Source: Paramacrobiotus metropolitanus (taxonomy: Eukaryota > Tardigrada > Eutardigrada > Parachela > Macrobiotidae). Taken from it: DNA of 50,342 nt. The notes under the pieces are model-generated. The model was given only the letters and a program-made list of their open reading frames with translations. It searched no databases and had not been told where the DNA came from. This document shows positions 10,824 through 22,400 of this stretch, in pieces (the first letter of the stretch is position 1; each line of letters starts with the position of its first letter). A program made the position numbers and the translations under genes. The stretch covers positions 1 to 50,342 of the forward strand of contig NW_026570544.1 of assembly GCF_019649055.1 (NCBI RefSeq), given 5' to 3'.

Positions 10824-13019
10824 TTATGGAATTTCGCCATTTGTACTAAACACGACAAAATGCGCAGTAATCGCCGCAACAGCCAATTTTGTAAGGCATG
10901 AAACATCCAGAAGCCTGAGGTCCATATGCGTCCATTTGCATGCATTATCGTCCGGTCGGAAACCGCTGTATCTGAAAAACCGCAAATTTATAAATGAACA
11001 TTAGTTATCGTGGCGTGCACAGATCCTAAACGTACAGTTGCAGAAAGTTTCTTATGCTCTGCCACTGACTGGGATACTCCAGTTTCTGGATCCATTGCCG
11101 GTGAATGGATCGTACTCGGTCGTAGACGGATGGGTCAATCGGAGGGCAACTCATCTCCGCCGCTAATACAAACTGCCAAAGACGTTCAGCATCGCCATCA
11201 GTAGACTGTAGCATCAGATATGGGATTGTAATGGGAATTCTCCGGTTGCCAAGTGGGTAGTCCCGGTTGAAACCGGCCTCGCGCGAGGGAAAGCTGCCAT
11301 TAGCAAACATACCATATACTGCATTTTGGGTAATATCCAGTACTGTGTAGTTGCGCAAAACCAGTCGCCGAGAAATGGTAGCAAGCCTGTCCAGATTGCG
11401 ACATCTCCAGATACTGTCGTTATCTAGCATATCATACTCGCCATGATAGGAACGAAACCCCTCCGGTGTGAAGCCATCCTGAATAATGATATAGCGAAGC
11501 TGGATCTTCTTTGCGGTCAACAGGGCTACCAACACCTTCGTTACTATAGTCAAGTTAGTGAAGTCTTCGTGATCAGTCAGAGTAAGGCTTTCAGTTTGTG
11601 CAGTTATGGCATAATTCAGCTCCCAGGCAAAGTTATAACTTGAATGACACAAAAACTTAAACATTTCCTTCGGTTTTGTTTTCGTGCTGTTGATCATAAC
11701 GTGCTGGTGGGCGCAACCGCCGGATAGGAGGTGCCACCACAATGGTGGAATATAAAGCATAAGCAGTACACAAATGTATTCAGTAGCTTTAGCACATGTA
11801 TTCTGTATTCAATAGACGTTACCGCTGCAGTCTGGCTTGAGTGTGGAGTTCCAGACTGAACAGGACGGAGGCTATCACCGGATGTGCCACATCACTGATG
11901 CATCCATCGATCTCTGCAAATAATGAACGCTGTGCGATCCTGTTACGTGGATTCTTATTACTAATTTACTTTCTGACATCGTCCAGCCCATCGTCCAGCC
12001 TTTGTATGTTTTTCTTGTTTTGTGTTAAGCTGATTATTACATTTTCTTGCAGGAACTGCCAGTGGGGTGTGCAAAGTACAGATAGAACATACAATAACGG
12101 TACGACAACTCACAGTAATCACAGTCTTCGAAAAGACAGAGCAGTGATAGCACATGACACACATACCGAGAATTAGTCTTTCTTGCTGGAATTCCGTGAG
12201 AGCATTTAGCGGTGGGGGTACTGGCAGAGAAAAATGCAAGTTCGCGCAGGCTTTGGTCATAGTAGTTTCATTCCATCCCAGTGGCCCGGCATGCTCATGA
12301 AAGTGGCCGACAATGAAACTCAGACCAGCTCCGGTGACACGGACAAAGATTCGATATGCGGCGGGGTCATTAGCCAGATACATAATATCGTGCCCACCTG
12401 ATATATGCCGACCTATTCCCGACGTATCTGCGGGCGAGCGTAGCCAAGCCCCATATAAACATTTACGTATCGCCATTGCATCCAGCTTTGTAATCATATG
12501 AGCATCGGCTAACGGAACGCTGAATTTTCTATAGAACAGTCCCCCGGTTTGCTTGAATAACGGCGGTTTATCGAACGCGGGTTCAATTTTAACCGCAATC
12601 TGCCACAGATGGACCACCAGGTACTGTGGCGTACAATCATCGTCCAACCGTACGTAAAAGAAGTTTACCATAGTTGTTGACGTTAGGAGTCGCGCCGAGC
12701 GAAAAATATGTGGTCCGTTCTCCGTATTGCGCAGCGCCACCTGCACCGCAAAGCTGCCGTTAGCTGTCACTTGCGAGCCGATCGAATACCAACGCTCATC
12801 ATTCAAAAAGCGTTGCGCCCGCACATGGCGTGAGTGGATCCATTCGGGGTCAGCCGTTGCAAAGTCGAAATTAACGAACATCAGATCGCCGTCAATATCC
12901 TGCACGTATCCCAGCCACCATTCACCATCTTCCCGCAGAACTAGCACCGTATTCCCATAGTTGATCTCGCGTGAGCTGCTTGTAAGGCCCCGAAACGGAT
13001 ATGTTGCAATGGCGTCCAT
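10824..13019 (-). CDS. TF3: Tudor/Agenet-like + F-box family member, exon 3 acceptor apparently lost
   Basis: Minus-strand exons: 13019-12167 (phase 1), 11913-11823 (91 nt), about 11757-11036, and 10971-10824 (stop 10826-10824). Exon 1 has the barrel motif (GNTVLVLR, GEWWLGYVQDIDGDLMFVNF, WIHSRHVRAQR). Exon 2 gives the F-box half (HPVIASVLFSLELHTQARLQR), exon 3 LWWHLLS and the C-terminal domain, exon 4 YSGFRPDDN...SCLTKLAVAAI. I prefer ATG 13019 (MDAIATYPF aligns residue for residue with MDIVPSYPF of TF4) over ATG 13034. The oddity is intron 2: where TF2 and TF4 have AG|GGTTTGCGC, this copy has TATATTCCACC and no usable in-phase AG upstream. The gene may therefore be mis-spliced or dying, although every exon is otherwise open. 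Confidence 0.65.
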
Positions 13020-13389
13020 AGTAGAAACATCCATATCAAGAATAATTCATATCCGACAGATGGCAGTCAGCGGTGATATTGCCTTGATTAGACGCAAAAA
13101 ATATGAATACATATAAGCAAATAAGAAGGTGTTGAACAGACTGCGAAGCGAGTTTCAGCAACCGTTGAGCTATCTGTGCACAATAGAACGTGGTTGCATA
13201 TGATTTCTGCATTAAGGGCAGGATGGAACTGAATGCTGGAATTAGGTTTCGAAATGAGCAGTCTCAAGAAGGCCCCGATTTAGGTTAACCATTGTTAAAA
13301 CTTTTGTGTATTACCAAGTCACGTTTGTTTTTTAAGTACGGTACAATCTATATATGCACCAGCGAGCACACGCAGTAGGACCTGCGAAA
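13020..13389. other. 5' flank of TF3
   Basis: Upstream flank of TF3 on the minus strand, up to the hAT-like element. No blocks in common with the plus-subfamily upstream regions were seen. Confidence 0.4.
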
Positions 13390-15257
13390 CATAGGCGAAT
13401 TTAACTCGCTTGGGCGGGAGGGGCACTGAGAACCCAAGAACCCCAAAGATAGCAAAATAACTTACTGCAAAACTTATAAAAAATTTTGTATAAAGTACGA
13501 ATTGAATCAGAATTCTTGGTACAGCAAGTCAAAAATTACATAAATGGACATTTTCGCGCGAAGCGCGAAGCCAGCGAACGTTTTCACTGCAGGAATTGCT
13601 AGAAATTCCATAAAAAATGCAGTTATTTGCAGTAATTAGAATGTTTTTGCAACGGAAGTCAAAAGGTAATAAGCAATGCGATGTTTTATGTACAGAGTTT
13701 AGAGAGCCACTGAACTTTCGCGCGAAGCGCGAAGCCGACGGACCATCTCAATGCAGAAACTGCTAGAAATTCTATAAAAATTATTAAAAATAAGTGAACG
13801 AAATGGCAGTGCGCCCCGAATGTCTGAGCGCAGAATATCAAAATTTTTTTGTTTTCCCGGCAGTTGATTGTTTTTCCTTGATTTTTTTGCTCGATTCATC
13901 CTAAGTTGAGAGAGAACGGCAGAATTTGAGAACCCCTAACAGCTAAGTTTTCGTTTTGTTCATCCCCTTATTATCGTCTGGTTTAATGAAAAGGTTGTTC
14001 AAAACATCACGGGATCAGTCTGAGAAATCCTGATTTTCAGCAACTTTACAGGACGCTAATAACGCTGGTTTTTAAGCTCTGAGTAACATTAATTGGTAAA
14101 GGTCACATCTACTGCGGCACGGAAGTCCACTTCGTGCACAAAACAGTAGCAAACAGAATCAGAAATTAATTCAGGTTAACGCAGCGGAGGAAGTTTAACG
14201 CAGTTTGACGACTTGGTTGATAAGTATCCAGCCGAGAAACGCCATTAAGGTGTGTTGTTGGGGTGTAAATCTCGATACCGGAGAAGTAATGCAACTCTGA
14301 TTGACGATGTCCCCTAACGATTACACGATCTGTGTTTAGTACCTTTTAGTTGTTGTTGTGTCGAAGTAAAGTTCATTTACATGTATCAAGTCGTTCTTCC
14401 CCCGACCCTCTTTTGCGAGGAGACGGGGGTGGTTTTAGCAAGAACGACGCGGACGTCGGCGCCGGTGACCCGTGCCCCGGTGCTAGTGTCGTCACCCAGT
14501 TCCCAGATACGTTATCATACGTATAGAATGATAAAGTTTAATCATTACGCTTCGTCGCTGTAGTTGCCGCACTCTGCGTTAACGAAAATGAATTCCCAGG
14601 TTGGCATATCTAAGTTGTCCTACTTTCATGCGCGTTGGAACCCTTACGGCTGCAAGGATTGAAACTGAACTGCTACTTCAGGACTGACACAATAAAGTTA
14701 GCAACTTTTCTTTTGATTCTCCAGACTGTTTTGTGGAAAGCGGAGATTACCTAAAGTTTGGGTACATTCCGGTATCTTACCTCCTCAAGCAATATATCTG
14801 TAGCGTATTCGACAATACAAAAGGAAAAACGAGCGGTTAAATAAATAAATGAAGCCAAATAAAATACAAATAGCCTTAGAAAAAACAACAAATTGCCGAT
14901 ATTTCTGCGACCGGAAAATCGGGGCGCAAAGCAGTCAGTCACCATAGATAAAAACATTTTACAGATATGTAATTGAAATTTTCCTGCATGGGATGTTAAA
15001 CAGCAATCCAACAATGCAATATCATGTACAGAATTCAGAAAAACTGTTAATTTTTGCCCGTAGCGTGAAACTAACAAGCGATTTGACTGATCAAACCGCT
15101 TGAAATTCAATAAAAAAATGCAATTTCTGCAGTTTTTTCCAAAGCCGGTAACATTTTTCAACCAATACTCCCCCCTTTACTTTTTTGAAGTACCCACTTT
15201 TCCAAAAATTCCGGAGGGGGCACGTGCCCCCGTGCCCCCTCCTTAAATTCGCCCCTG
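13390..15257. mobile_element. Non-autonomous hAT-like element with 8-bp target duplication
   Basis: Left end CATAGGCGAATTTAA (13390-13404) and right end, read inward, CAGGGGCGAATTTAA (15257-15243) form 15-bp inverted termini with two mismatches. The CAGGGGCG start is typical of hAT superfamily ends. The flanking octamer CTGCGAAA occurs at 13382-13389 and again at 15258-15265, the 8-bp duplication expected for hAT. Subterminal GGAGGGGCAC / GTGCCCCCT also pair. The 1868-bp interior has no transposase-like frame; the minus frame at 15161-14751 shows no domain. It contains internal repeats near 13551-13790. Confidence 0.75.
13551..13790. repeat. Two diverged ~165-bp repeat units inside the hAT-like element
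   Basis: TTTCGCGCGAAGCGCGAAGC recurs at 13552 and 13716, each time followed about 30 nt later by a TGCAG-AA-TGCTAGAAATTC-ATAAAAA block and preceded by an AAGTCAAAA-TTACATAA-like block. A third, weaker relative lies at about 15040-15120. CGCGCGAAGCGCG can itself fold as a small stem. Confidence 0.55.
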
Positions 15258-15265
15258 CTGCGAAA

Positions 15266-16454
15266 CATTTAATAGCGTGAGGGCTGGCTTACCCAGTCTC
15301 GTTGCTCACCATTCAGCTATCTGGTGCATTCGTGCGAAAACTAGTGAAATCAGTGATTTCAAAACACTGTGTCGCGGTTTCACACGCGCATTGACCGGCT
15401 CCGGTGACCTTTCCCCAGGTTGTCACACTGGCCCGGGTGCTCCATCCGTCTCTTACGGAATAGCTTTCACTTCTGCCAAGAGTTCGTCCCTCCTCTTCTT
15501 CCCTCTCCCTCGCCTCTCCGTCCCTTTTGTTGCCTGGGATCCCCTCCACTGCGCCAGCGGCGTGGCTCTCGCCACGTCTTCCTCCGGTCACGAGTATTCA
15601 CTGGCATCACTGCTGCCCTCGTCCGCCCTTCCTACTACTTCCCTTCGGGACCACGCCCACATCCCTTCTCCATTGATTCGCCACACGTCATCGCAACTTA
15701 CAGTGCACTCACACTCTCAAAAAGTACCACACTACTGCGCAATGTGACTGACCTTTCGACTTGTTAGACCGACCTTCCTGTTATAGTCATTAACTTGATA
15801 CAGTTATTTTCCCGAAATCTGTGCCCGGTAGGAATGCTAATAAAAGTAATAAAACAGCCGCGATTCCGCGCTAGTTTGTGGTGATAATTCGCTGACGTCG
15901 TCCATCGATCAGACAGCTGCTGGAAATGCTGACGATTCATATTTTTTGCTACTTGTAGGCGCTGTAAAGACATACTGTGAAAAGCGTAGGGAAAGCGGTT
16001 TGTCACAACCACTTCCGGGTGGCTGCTGTTTAGACAAACATTGTGAGTATACTATATGCACATGCTACTGTATCTGGTCGGGAAGCCTTGAGCAAGAAGT
16101 TCGATTTATGTCAGTACATTAGTGCAAAATGGACCAAACTACTCGTAAATTATTATTTATTGTCGTTTGCTAAATTAGGCGACAAGAAAATGAAACTTTA
16201 AATTTCAGATACGAGACGAATACGCGAGTCAGATTCTTATTAACTGAAAAACATTCAACTCGACGATCGAAAACACTCTCGTTAAAGAGCAAACTGAATT
16301 TATTGATGAGTATAAGAAATGACTATAACAGCAATCTAAATACAGATTGTACAGCTACACAGTGGACTTCACGAAAGTGGTTGCATATACCCACCCGCAT
16401 GCATGTCGCAATCGGTTTCAAGTGTAACCATTTTCATGAAGTCCATTGTGGCAT
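15266..16454. other. Intergenic sequence between hAT-like element and TF4
   Basis: GC-richer at 15390-15680, with a strong pyrimidine tract at about 15485-15535 and one GTGACCTTT at 15404-15412. Open frames here are low-complexity by-products of the pyrimidine tract. No gene supported. The 3' flank of TF4 begins near 16450. Confidence 0.45.
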
Positions 16455-19400
16455 CTATGGAACGGCAAAATACGAATCAATAGCTTCAAGAGCCAGCTTC
16501 GTAAGCTGAGCCACCCCCAGTAGCCGCAGGTCAACATCCGTCCAATTATAAGCACTGCCGTCTGATCGGTAACCACTGTATCTACAGACAGAAAAGCGCA
16601 TATAACATAAAGATTTTTGTATTCAGCATAGGCATTCTATCGCAAACTTACAACTGCAGAAAGCGTCGAATATGGTCCCACTGATTAGGATACTGCAGAA
16701 CATCCATCCACAGTCGATGGATGGACCGCACTCGATCGTAAACCGTATGATCGATGGGAGCTAAGCTCCTCTCCGCTGCTACCAAAAACTGCCGGAGCAT
16801 CGCCGCATCATCCTCAGTGGAATGCAGTACTAAATCGGGGATATTGACTGGAATTGTTCGGTAACTCGCTGGTGCGTCGATCCTGGTAAATCCGGCAGCC
16901 TGCCGTGGAAATGGATGACGAAACAGCTTAGCGATCATAACGGCAGCAATGTTCTTTACGGAATAGTTACGGAGAACCAGTTGCTGGCAAATGGTGATCA
17001 GCTTCGCCAGATTTTGGCATCTCCAAACAGGGAGAACGTTGTTACAATCGAGGTACTGCTCTGCGTGGTCGTACCCATGATCCGATTTCGAAATACCTTC
17101 ATCTGACAGGCCATTCCTGATGAAGACATACCGCAGTCGTATCTTCCGGGCGGACAATAGCGCTACCAAGACTTTCGTGACTATGGTCAAATCGAAAAAC
17201 TCGAAGGGATCGATCACCGTAACGCTTTCGGTTTGTGCGGTCACGGCCTCGTTCAAGCTCCATGTGAAACTATACATGCGGTCGCCAAGAGGTGTGACCA
17301 TTTCACCTGGTTTTATAATGGAGCTGTCGATGATAACATGTTGATTGACAGACTTATCCGATAAAAGTTGCCACCACAATGCGCAAACCCTAAAAATAAT
17401 ATAAGGAGCTTATTATTACTACAGATATGATCTTTTGTCACATATCTGTAACTGCTTTCAGAATTTACGTGTAAAGATCTGAATAATACTCGTATAACGC
17501 ATCAATTAATGCACAGAAACTTAAAAGTTTCGAAACACTGCACAGTTTAAAAACAGTCATTTTCCCCAACACCATTCGTTATCCCTTACCGTTTGGCTTT
17601 TGCTTGAGTATACAGGTCGAGACTGTTGAGGACATGGGCCATAACTGGAAGTGGAACATCACCAATCGGTTCGTTGATATCTGAAATTATAGGACGTCCC
17701 TTGAGTTGGCACTGGGTAATTTTCTCTTAAGACGAGGGGTACCTTGCGCTAATTTTTTGTGTGCACTCCGTGGTTGATGTACGGCAAATTTAACAACTGC
17801 CGTATGCCAACAAGATGTTGTGCTACCGTCTGATAATTTTCTTATGAAGTTTTGCACGGTCATTAACAAAACAATGAGGAAATTAATTTTTCGCTTCAAC
17901 CCCGGTAAAAATATTCACTATTCATCCGGTTAGGACGATATGACGCCTTATGATAGATCTGGATGTCGACTATCCGTTGCTGGAAGGGTTTTCAAAAACT
18001 CGAAAAAAACGCCGTAGAACTATCAAAAACAAAATTTTAAACCAAAATTCCGGGTGAACCCGACGTCACATCGAGATGAAAATTAGTGCAACGGATAGCG
18101 CGAGTAATTATCTACCTGTTCACTTTGATGCCGACAATGTACACTGTAACAGGAATATCTTCTTGGGCTTGATAAATTAGAAACCACTATCGCGTCAAAG
18201 TTTGGTACAACAGGCAAGTGACCATTGAAGCCAAGCAAAGAGCATTCTGTCTGCCGGCCTGCCGGCAACCATTCGGCCAGCCGGTCAGCCCACGAAGACT
18301 GCTTGGCCACAATGGCCGATTGCATACCAACCGGGCCATGTGGCGAAAAGCAAATACTGTGTATCCTGCTCGAATCTTTTCGTCTCCTTTCAGTCTTTTC
18401 CGAACTACGATAGCGAATAGACCCGAAGCAAACTGCAGACCCTGTTGTCATCAGCTTAAAATCGCTGATAAGCTGGTTTCATTGAAACATTCTAAGCTAA
18501 ATAACAAAAAGATATTACATCCGTGCAGTCTTTCCTGTTCAAGCTAGCAGATCGCGAATCATTCGATCATGTTATTAATTGATGCCTTTGATGGTACTTA
18601 TTACGTTGTTAAGTTCTGCTTGGTATTAAGGCATGAAAATCGACGTTTCGAACTATAAATCGCGTATTTTGTTAGTAAAATGTGAATAAGCCACTTGAAT
18701 TATTTAAATACAAGAGTCATCTTCGGCTTCGCCTCAGATGCTCTTGTGGTCTACAATCAATTCGCAGAAAGTGGGTAGCTGGTCAGAGCTGGGAGGTCTG
18801 TTTGCGAAAATTTAGGGAGTCTGTATTATTTCCCGAGATTTATTAGGATACAGCAGTGTCGGTACATAAAGAAGTTTTATTCTTTTGTTGAAAAATTCCA
18901 CAGCGTTGGTTGGAACAGCATTAACTCGTGAGTTAGCCGCGATCACACAGTGACAGTTAATTGTACTTTGCATAAGGCGAATTGAAAAGATAATGAAATC
19001 ATTTGGAAAGTTTCCTTTTTTTTCTATTTTGCACACGTTTCCTTCTTGGTGTCCTTTTTCTGTTAATGGGTGCTTCAGTGTCGGATTCAGATGATTCCGA
19101 ATTTTGAGTTGGTACTGAATTGTTGTTAGTAATTTGTGAACAGCATGGGCCGGACGAAAATTCATAAGCATCAATGTACTGGTCAGAGATTAAGCTGTTG
19201 GCAATTTCTCGTGCTGGTAATGATCCTGAAAAGTGCCAGATTAATTAATGCAAAAATTTTGTAGACCGGTAGAAAGCTTATTTACCATTATCGATCCAGA
19301 CTAATCCCTTCTGATTTTGGCAGTTGAGTCGGCCGTTGGTAAATGAGATATTGTTGAACAGACACAGCTTTCTCTCATAACTATTGCTGAAAATTTCACC

Positions 19401-22400
19401 CTGTAATAGGAATTATTTATTCAGGCTAAATTAATAAATAGTAGATGTGTAGCAAAAAGAACTTATGGGGAAAATGTACTGCCATCGGGATTTCCACATG
19501 CAGTTGAGTAGGTGCGGAAATCATATCTGTATCTGCGGTGTGGTCTGCATATCTTTGAAATTCGTTTTGGTCAGTAGTGAATTTAAAATTTTTTAACACA
19601 ATCCGTCCGTCTGGAGAACAGGGATAATTTCCGTTTCCGATTTGTTCCACTGTTCCAGTATGTTTGAAAACTCAAGATATTCGGCTTGCCTCATGGGAAT
19701 GTGCAGAGTAAAAACTTCAAACTGTTCCCATAAATCATGGAAAAGCATTGATGCTCGTATAGTGTCCTCTTTAGATCCGTACTCTATGACTGGTGGGATT
19801 TGCTTAGCATCACCTGCACCAATTATTATAGCTCCTCCGAACGGAATATTTGGCTTCGATTTAAGTTTACGGAGAATTTCGTCCGCCACGGTTAGATTTT
19901 CATTGTGTGCATTTAGAAATTCATCCCAGATAATTACGCGCGTACGGGCGAGTAGTTGACCTTTTGCTGATCGTAAGGTTAAAGATGATTCCAGCAGTGT
20001 GTATTCAAGAGGATCTTCGCGCACGGGTATACCGAATAAATTGTGTGCCGTTTTCCCATCTTCATACGTGCGAGCAACAAAGCCGGTCGATGCACAGCAC
20101 TCAGTTGGTATTGTCATAGACCGGAGCTCGGATAAGATCGTTGTAAGCAAATACGATTTGCCAGTTCCCGCGCTTCCGTCGATGTAGAAACATCCGGGTT
20201 TTTCATTTTTTGCATATTTAATGATAGTGTCAAAGACAATTCGTTGCTGTAGGTTCAGGCTTTGCTGCTGTTGATGTGATCGCTCCTGTTGTAGGCGGAT
20301 GTTGTACGTTTTGTTCTGGTTGTGCAACACGTCCGGAAGTCCAAAATCTGGTAAAGTTTTGGACGTATGATCGAGGCGTAAAGCAATCTCCAGGAGAAGC
20401 TGTTGCTCTGCTTGCATTTCTGTTAACTGTTGGAATATTAAAAAGTCCCGGTACATTACGTCCTTGAATCGATCGTACATGGTTAACGCGGCCGCTCCTT
20501 CATTAATGAGCAGAACGAACAATGTTCTTAATTCGTAAGGATCTTTGTATGCGCTGATAGCATCTTCCATACAGATTGTGTATTCATCGTTTTGTTCAAC
20601 CAATCCTAGTGCAATGGCTGCAGCAGAAAATGTTTCATGCTGTGTCGCATCTACTTCTAGGAGCTGCTGAAATGAACGGGCGGGTCGGTGTTGTAGCAAA
20701 AGTCGCAAATAATATAATTCACCGGATGATGGGCGTTTTATGTCCATTCGGGCAACATGATCGGTAGTTCGCTTACTGACGTAATGGTTGTGTGGTGGTT
20801 GTACTTGATCGATCCAGAATTCACTTTTTGGTTCTGTTTTCGAAGTTGTGTAAGTTTCGTAGTAATGGAGATACGTACAGGCGTCAAAAGAAGCATCTGT
20901 TGGCCTTTGCAAGTATCGTTCTAGTTGAGATACTGAATCCAAAGCTGACTTTTTGTTGTGCCTTTCGTACACAATGTATTTTTTTCCTGGTAAATGGACA
21001 GGTAAAGAATGAACTGCTGGGTATCGTCGTGTTAGATCAAATTCAAAAAGTCGATGTGCCGCTTCCATTGCAGAAAGGTATCTCGCGCTTATGTACTGCT
21101 CGATTTCATCCATTTCCACTTTTCCTTTGGTATAGTCCGGTCCTTTGTAGAAATATTTATATAAATAAGTAATAATGTGAAATGAGCTGGATATTTCGAC
21201 GTTGATGTGGCACCGAAATAGTAACAGAAGATCGGCATTGTATGGCACGACAAACAGATCTTTTTCTGTCCTCCTGCGTACATGAATGTATCCACGATAA
21301 TCTTTATAAGTGTATGGCGTAATGGGTTTGGGATAGTTGTGTCGGCATCTGCAAACATAACATTGTACAGTAATATGTTTGTGTTGTTCACTAACTAACC
21401 ATTTATTAATTCCTTGTGAGCTTACATTTTGTGCTTTCTTTGGTAATCCGTTTTATAGCAATGGGGCGTATGGTGGTGAATCATTAAAGTGGACACGAGA
21501 TGGAATAGTTCAGTGTTCTTTGGATCTGGCAACTCCGCGCAAATCAGTGCATCGATATCGTTTGATGTTACCGGTTCGTTTTTTACTTTCAAAGCAATAT
21601 GTGCATGGGTAGTCCTCGTTTTTGGAATTCGGTAACTTCGATACAGTATACCTTTTCTTGTCCGTTAAGTATGAGATGAGCTGACCGAGCCAGGTGTTGT
21701 TTCTTTGCATGGAACACGCGAACAGTGATATCTGGTCTGTCAGTGGCGTTTTGTTTTGGTTTGAGCTTCTCCAAAATTTCTTCCCATTTAGGATTCGCAG
21801 TGATGGTGATGAAGAAGGTTGGATTTCCGTATCGTGCTGCTATGGCCAATGCCTCAGCAGTTCGCTTACGTTGTGACCTTTTTGATCCTAGAAAACTTTC
21901 AGGCAGGTATGTTCGGCTGGAATCGATCGGGCCATCTCCGTCTATTGTTTCGTCAAATAGCAGATCTTGTTCACTTATATATCGGAGTTGATTTCTTCGG
22001 AAATAGTCTAAACGTTCACCTTCAATGGAGCTGTATAGGTCGACTAGCAGTTCGTTCAACAATGCACCCAAAAAGTGTAGAATTGTGTGCCGCAGAATTA
22101 ATTGCCGGTAATACGCTAGTTGCGTTAAATTGTAAATCTCCTTATAAGTGACGGACCATCCGGCTTCACCGTAAGGGCAGATTAATACGTACTGCAAGGG
22201 CAAATACAGGCTCGAAGTGGGCTTGATAAAACGTGGTGCTTGTTCGTTATTTTTCCAGCAGACGATCACTCTGTCTTGCAAAGGCTCGTTCCGCTCAGTT
22301 ACGATAACCGCTGCTATTTCGGTAGCATTTGTTTCGCGTAATTCGAGTCGAGCTTCGTCATTGCAGTGTTCTGCTAAACGTCTGAAATTTTGCCATAAAG

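Noticed and set aside
14751-15161. Minus-strand 136-aa frame within the hAT-like element
   Set aside because: AT-rich, no domain, and overlaps repeat units of the element; not a transposase.
15277-15767. Overlapping frames in the pyrimidine-rich stretch
   Set aside because: Open on both strands because of base composition; low complexity, no start context or domain.
18225-18547. Candidate gene with CLPACRQPFGQPVS-like peptide
   Set aside because: Produced by a CTGCCGGC short repeat; no continuation or splice structure.
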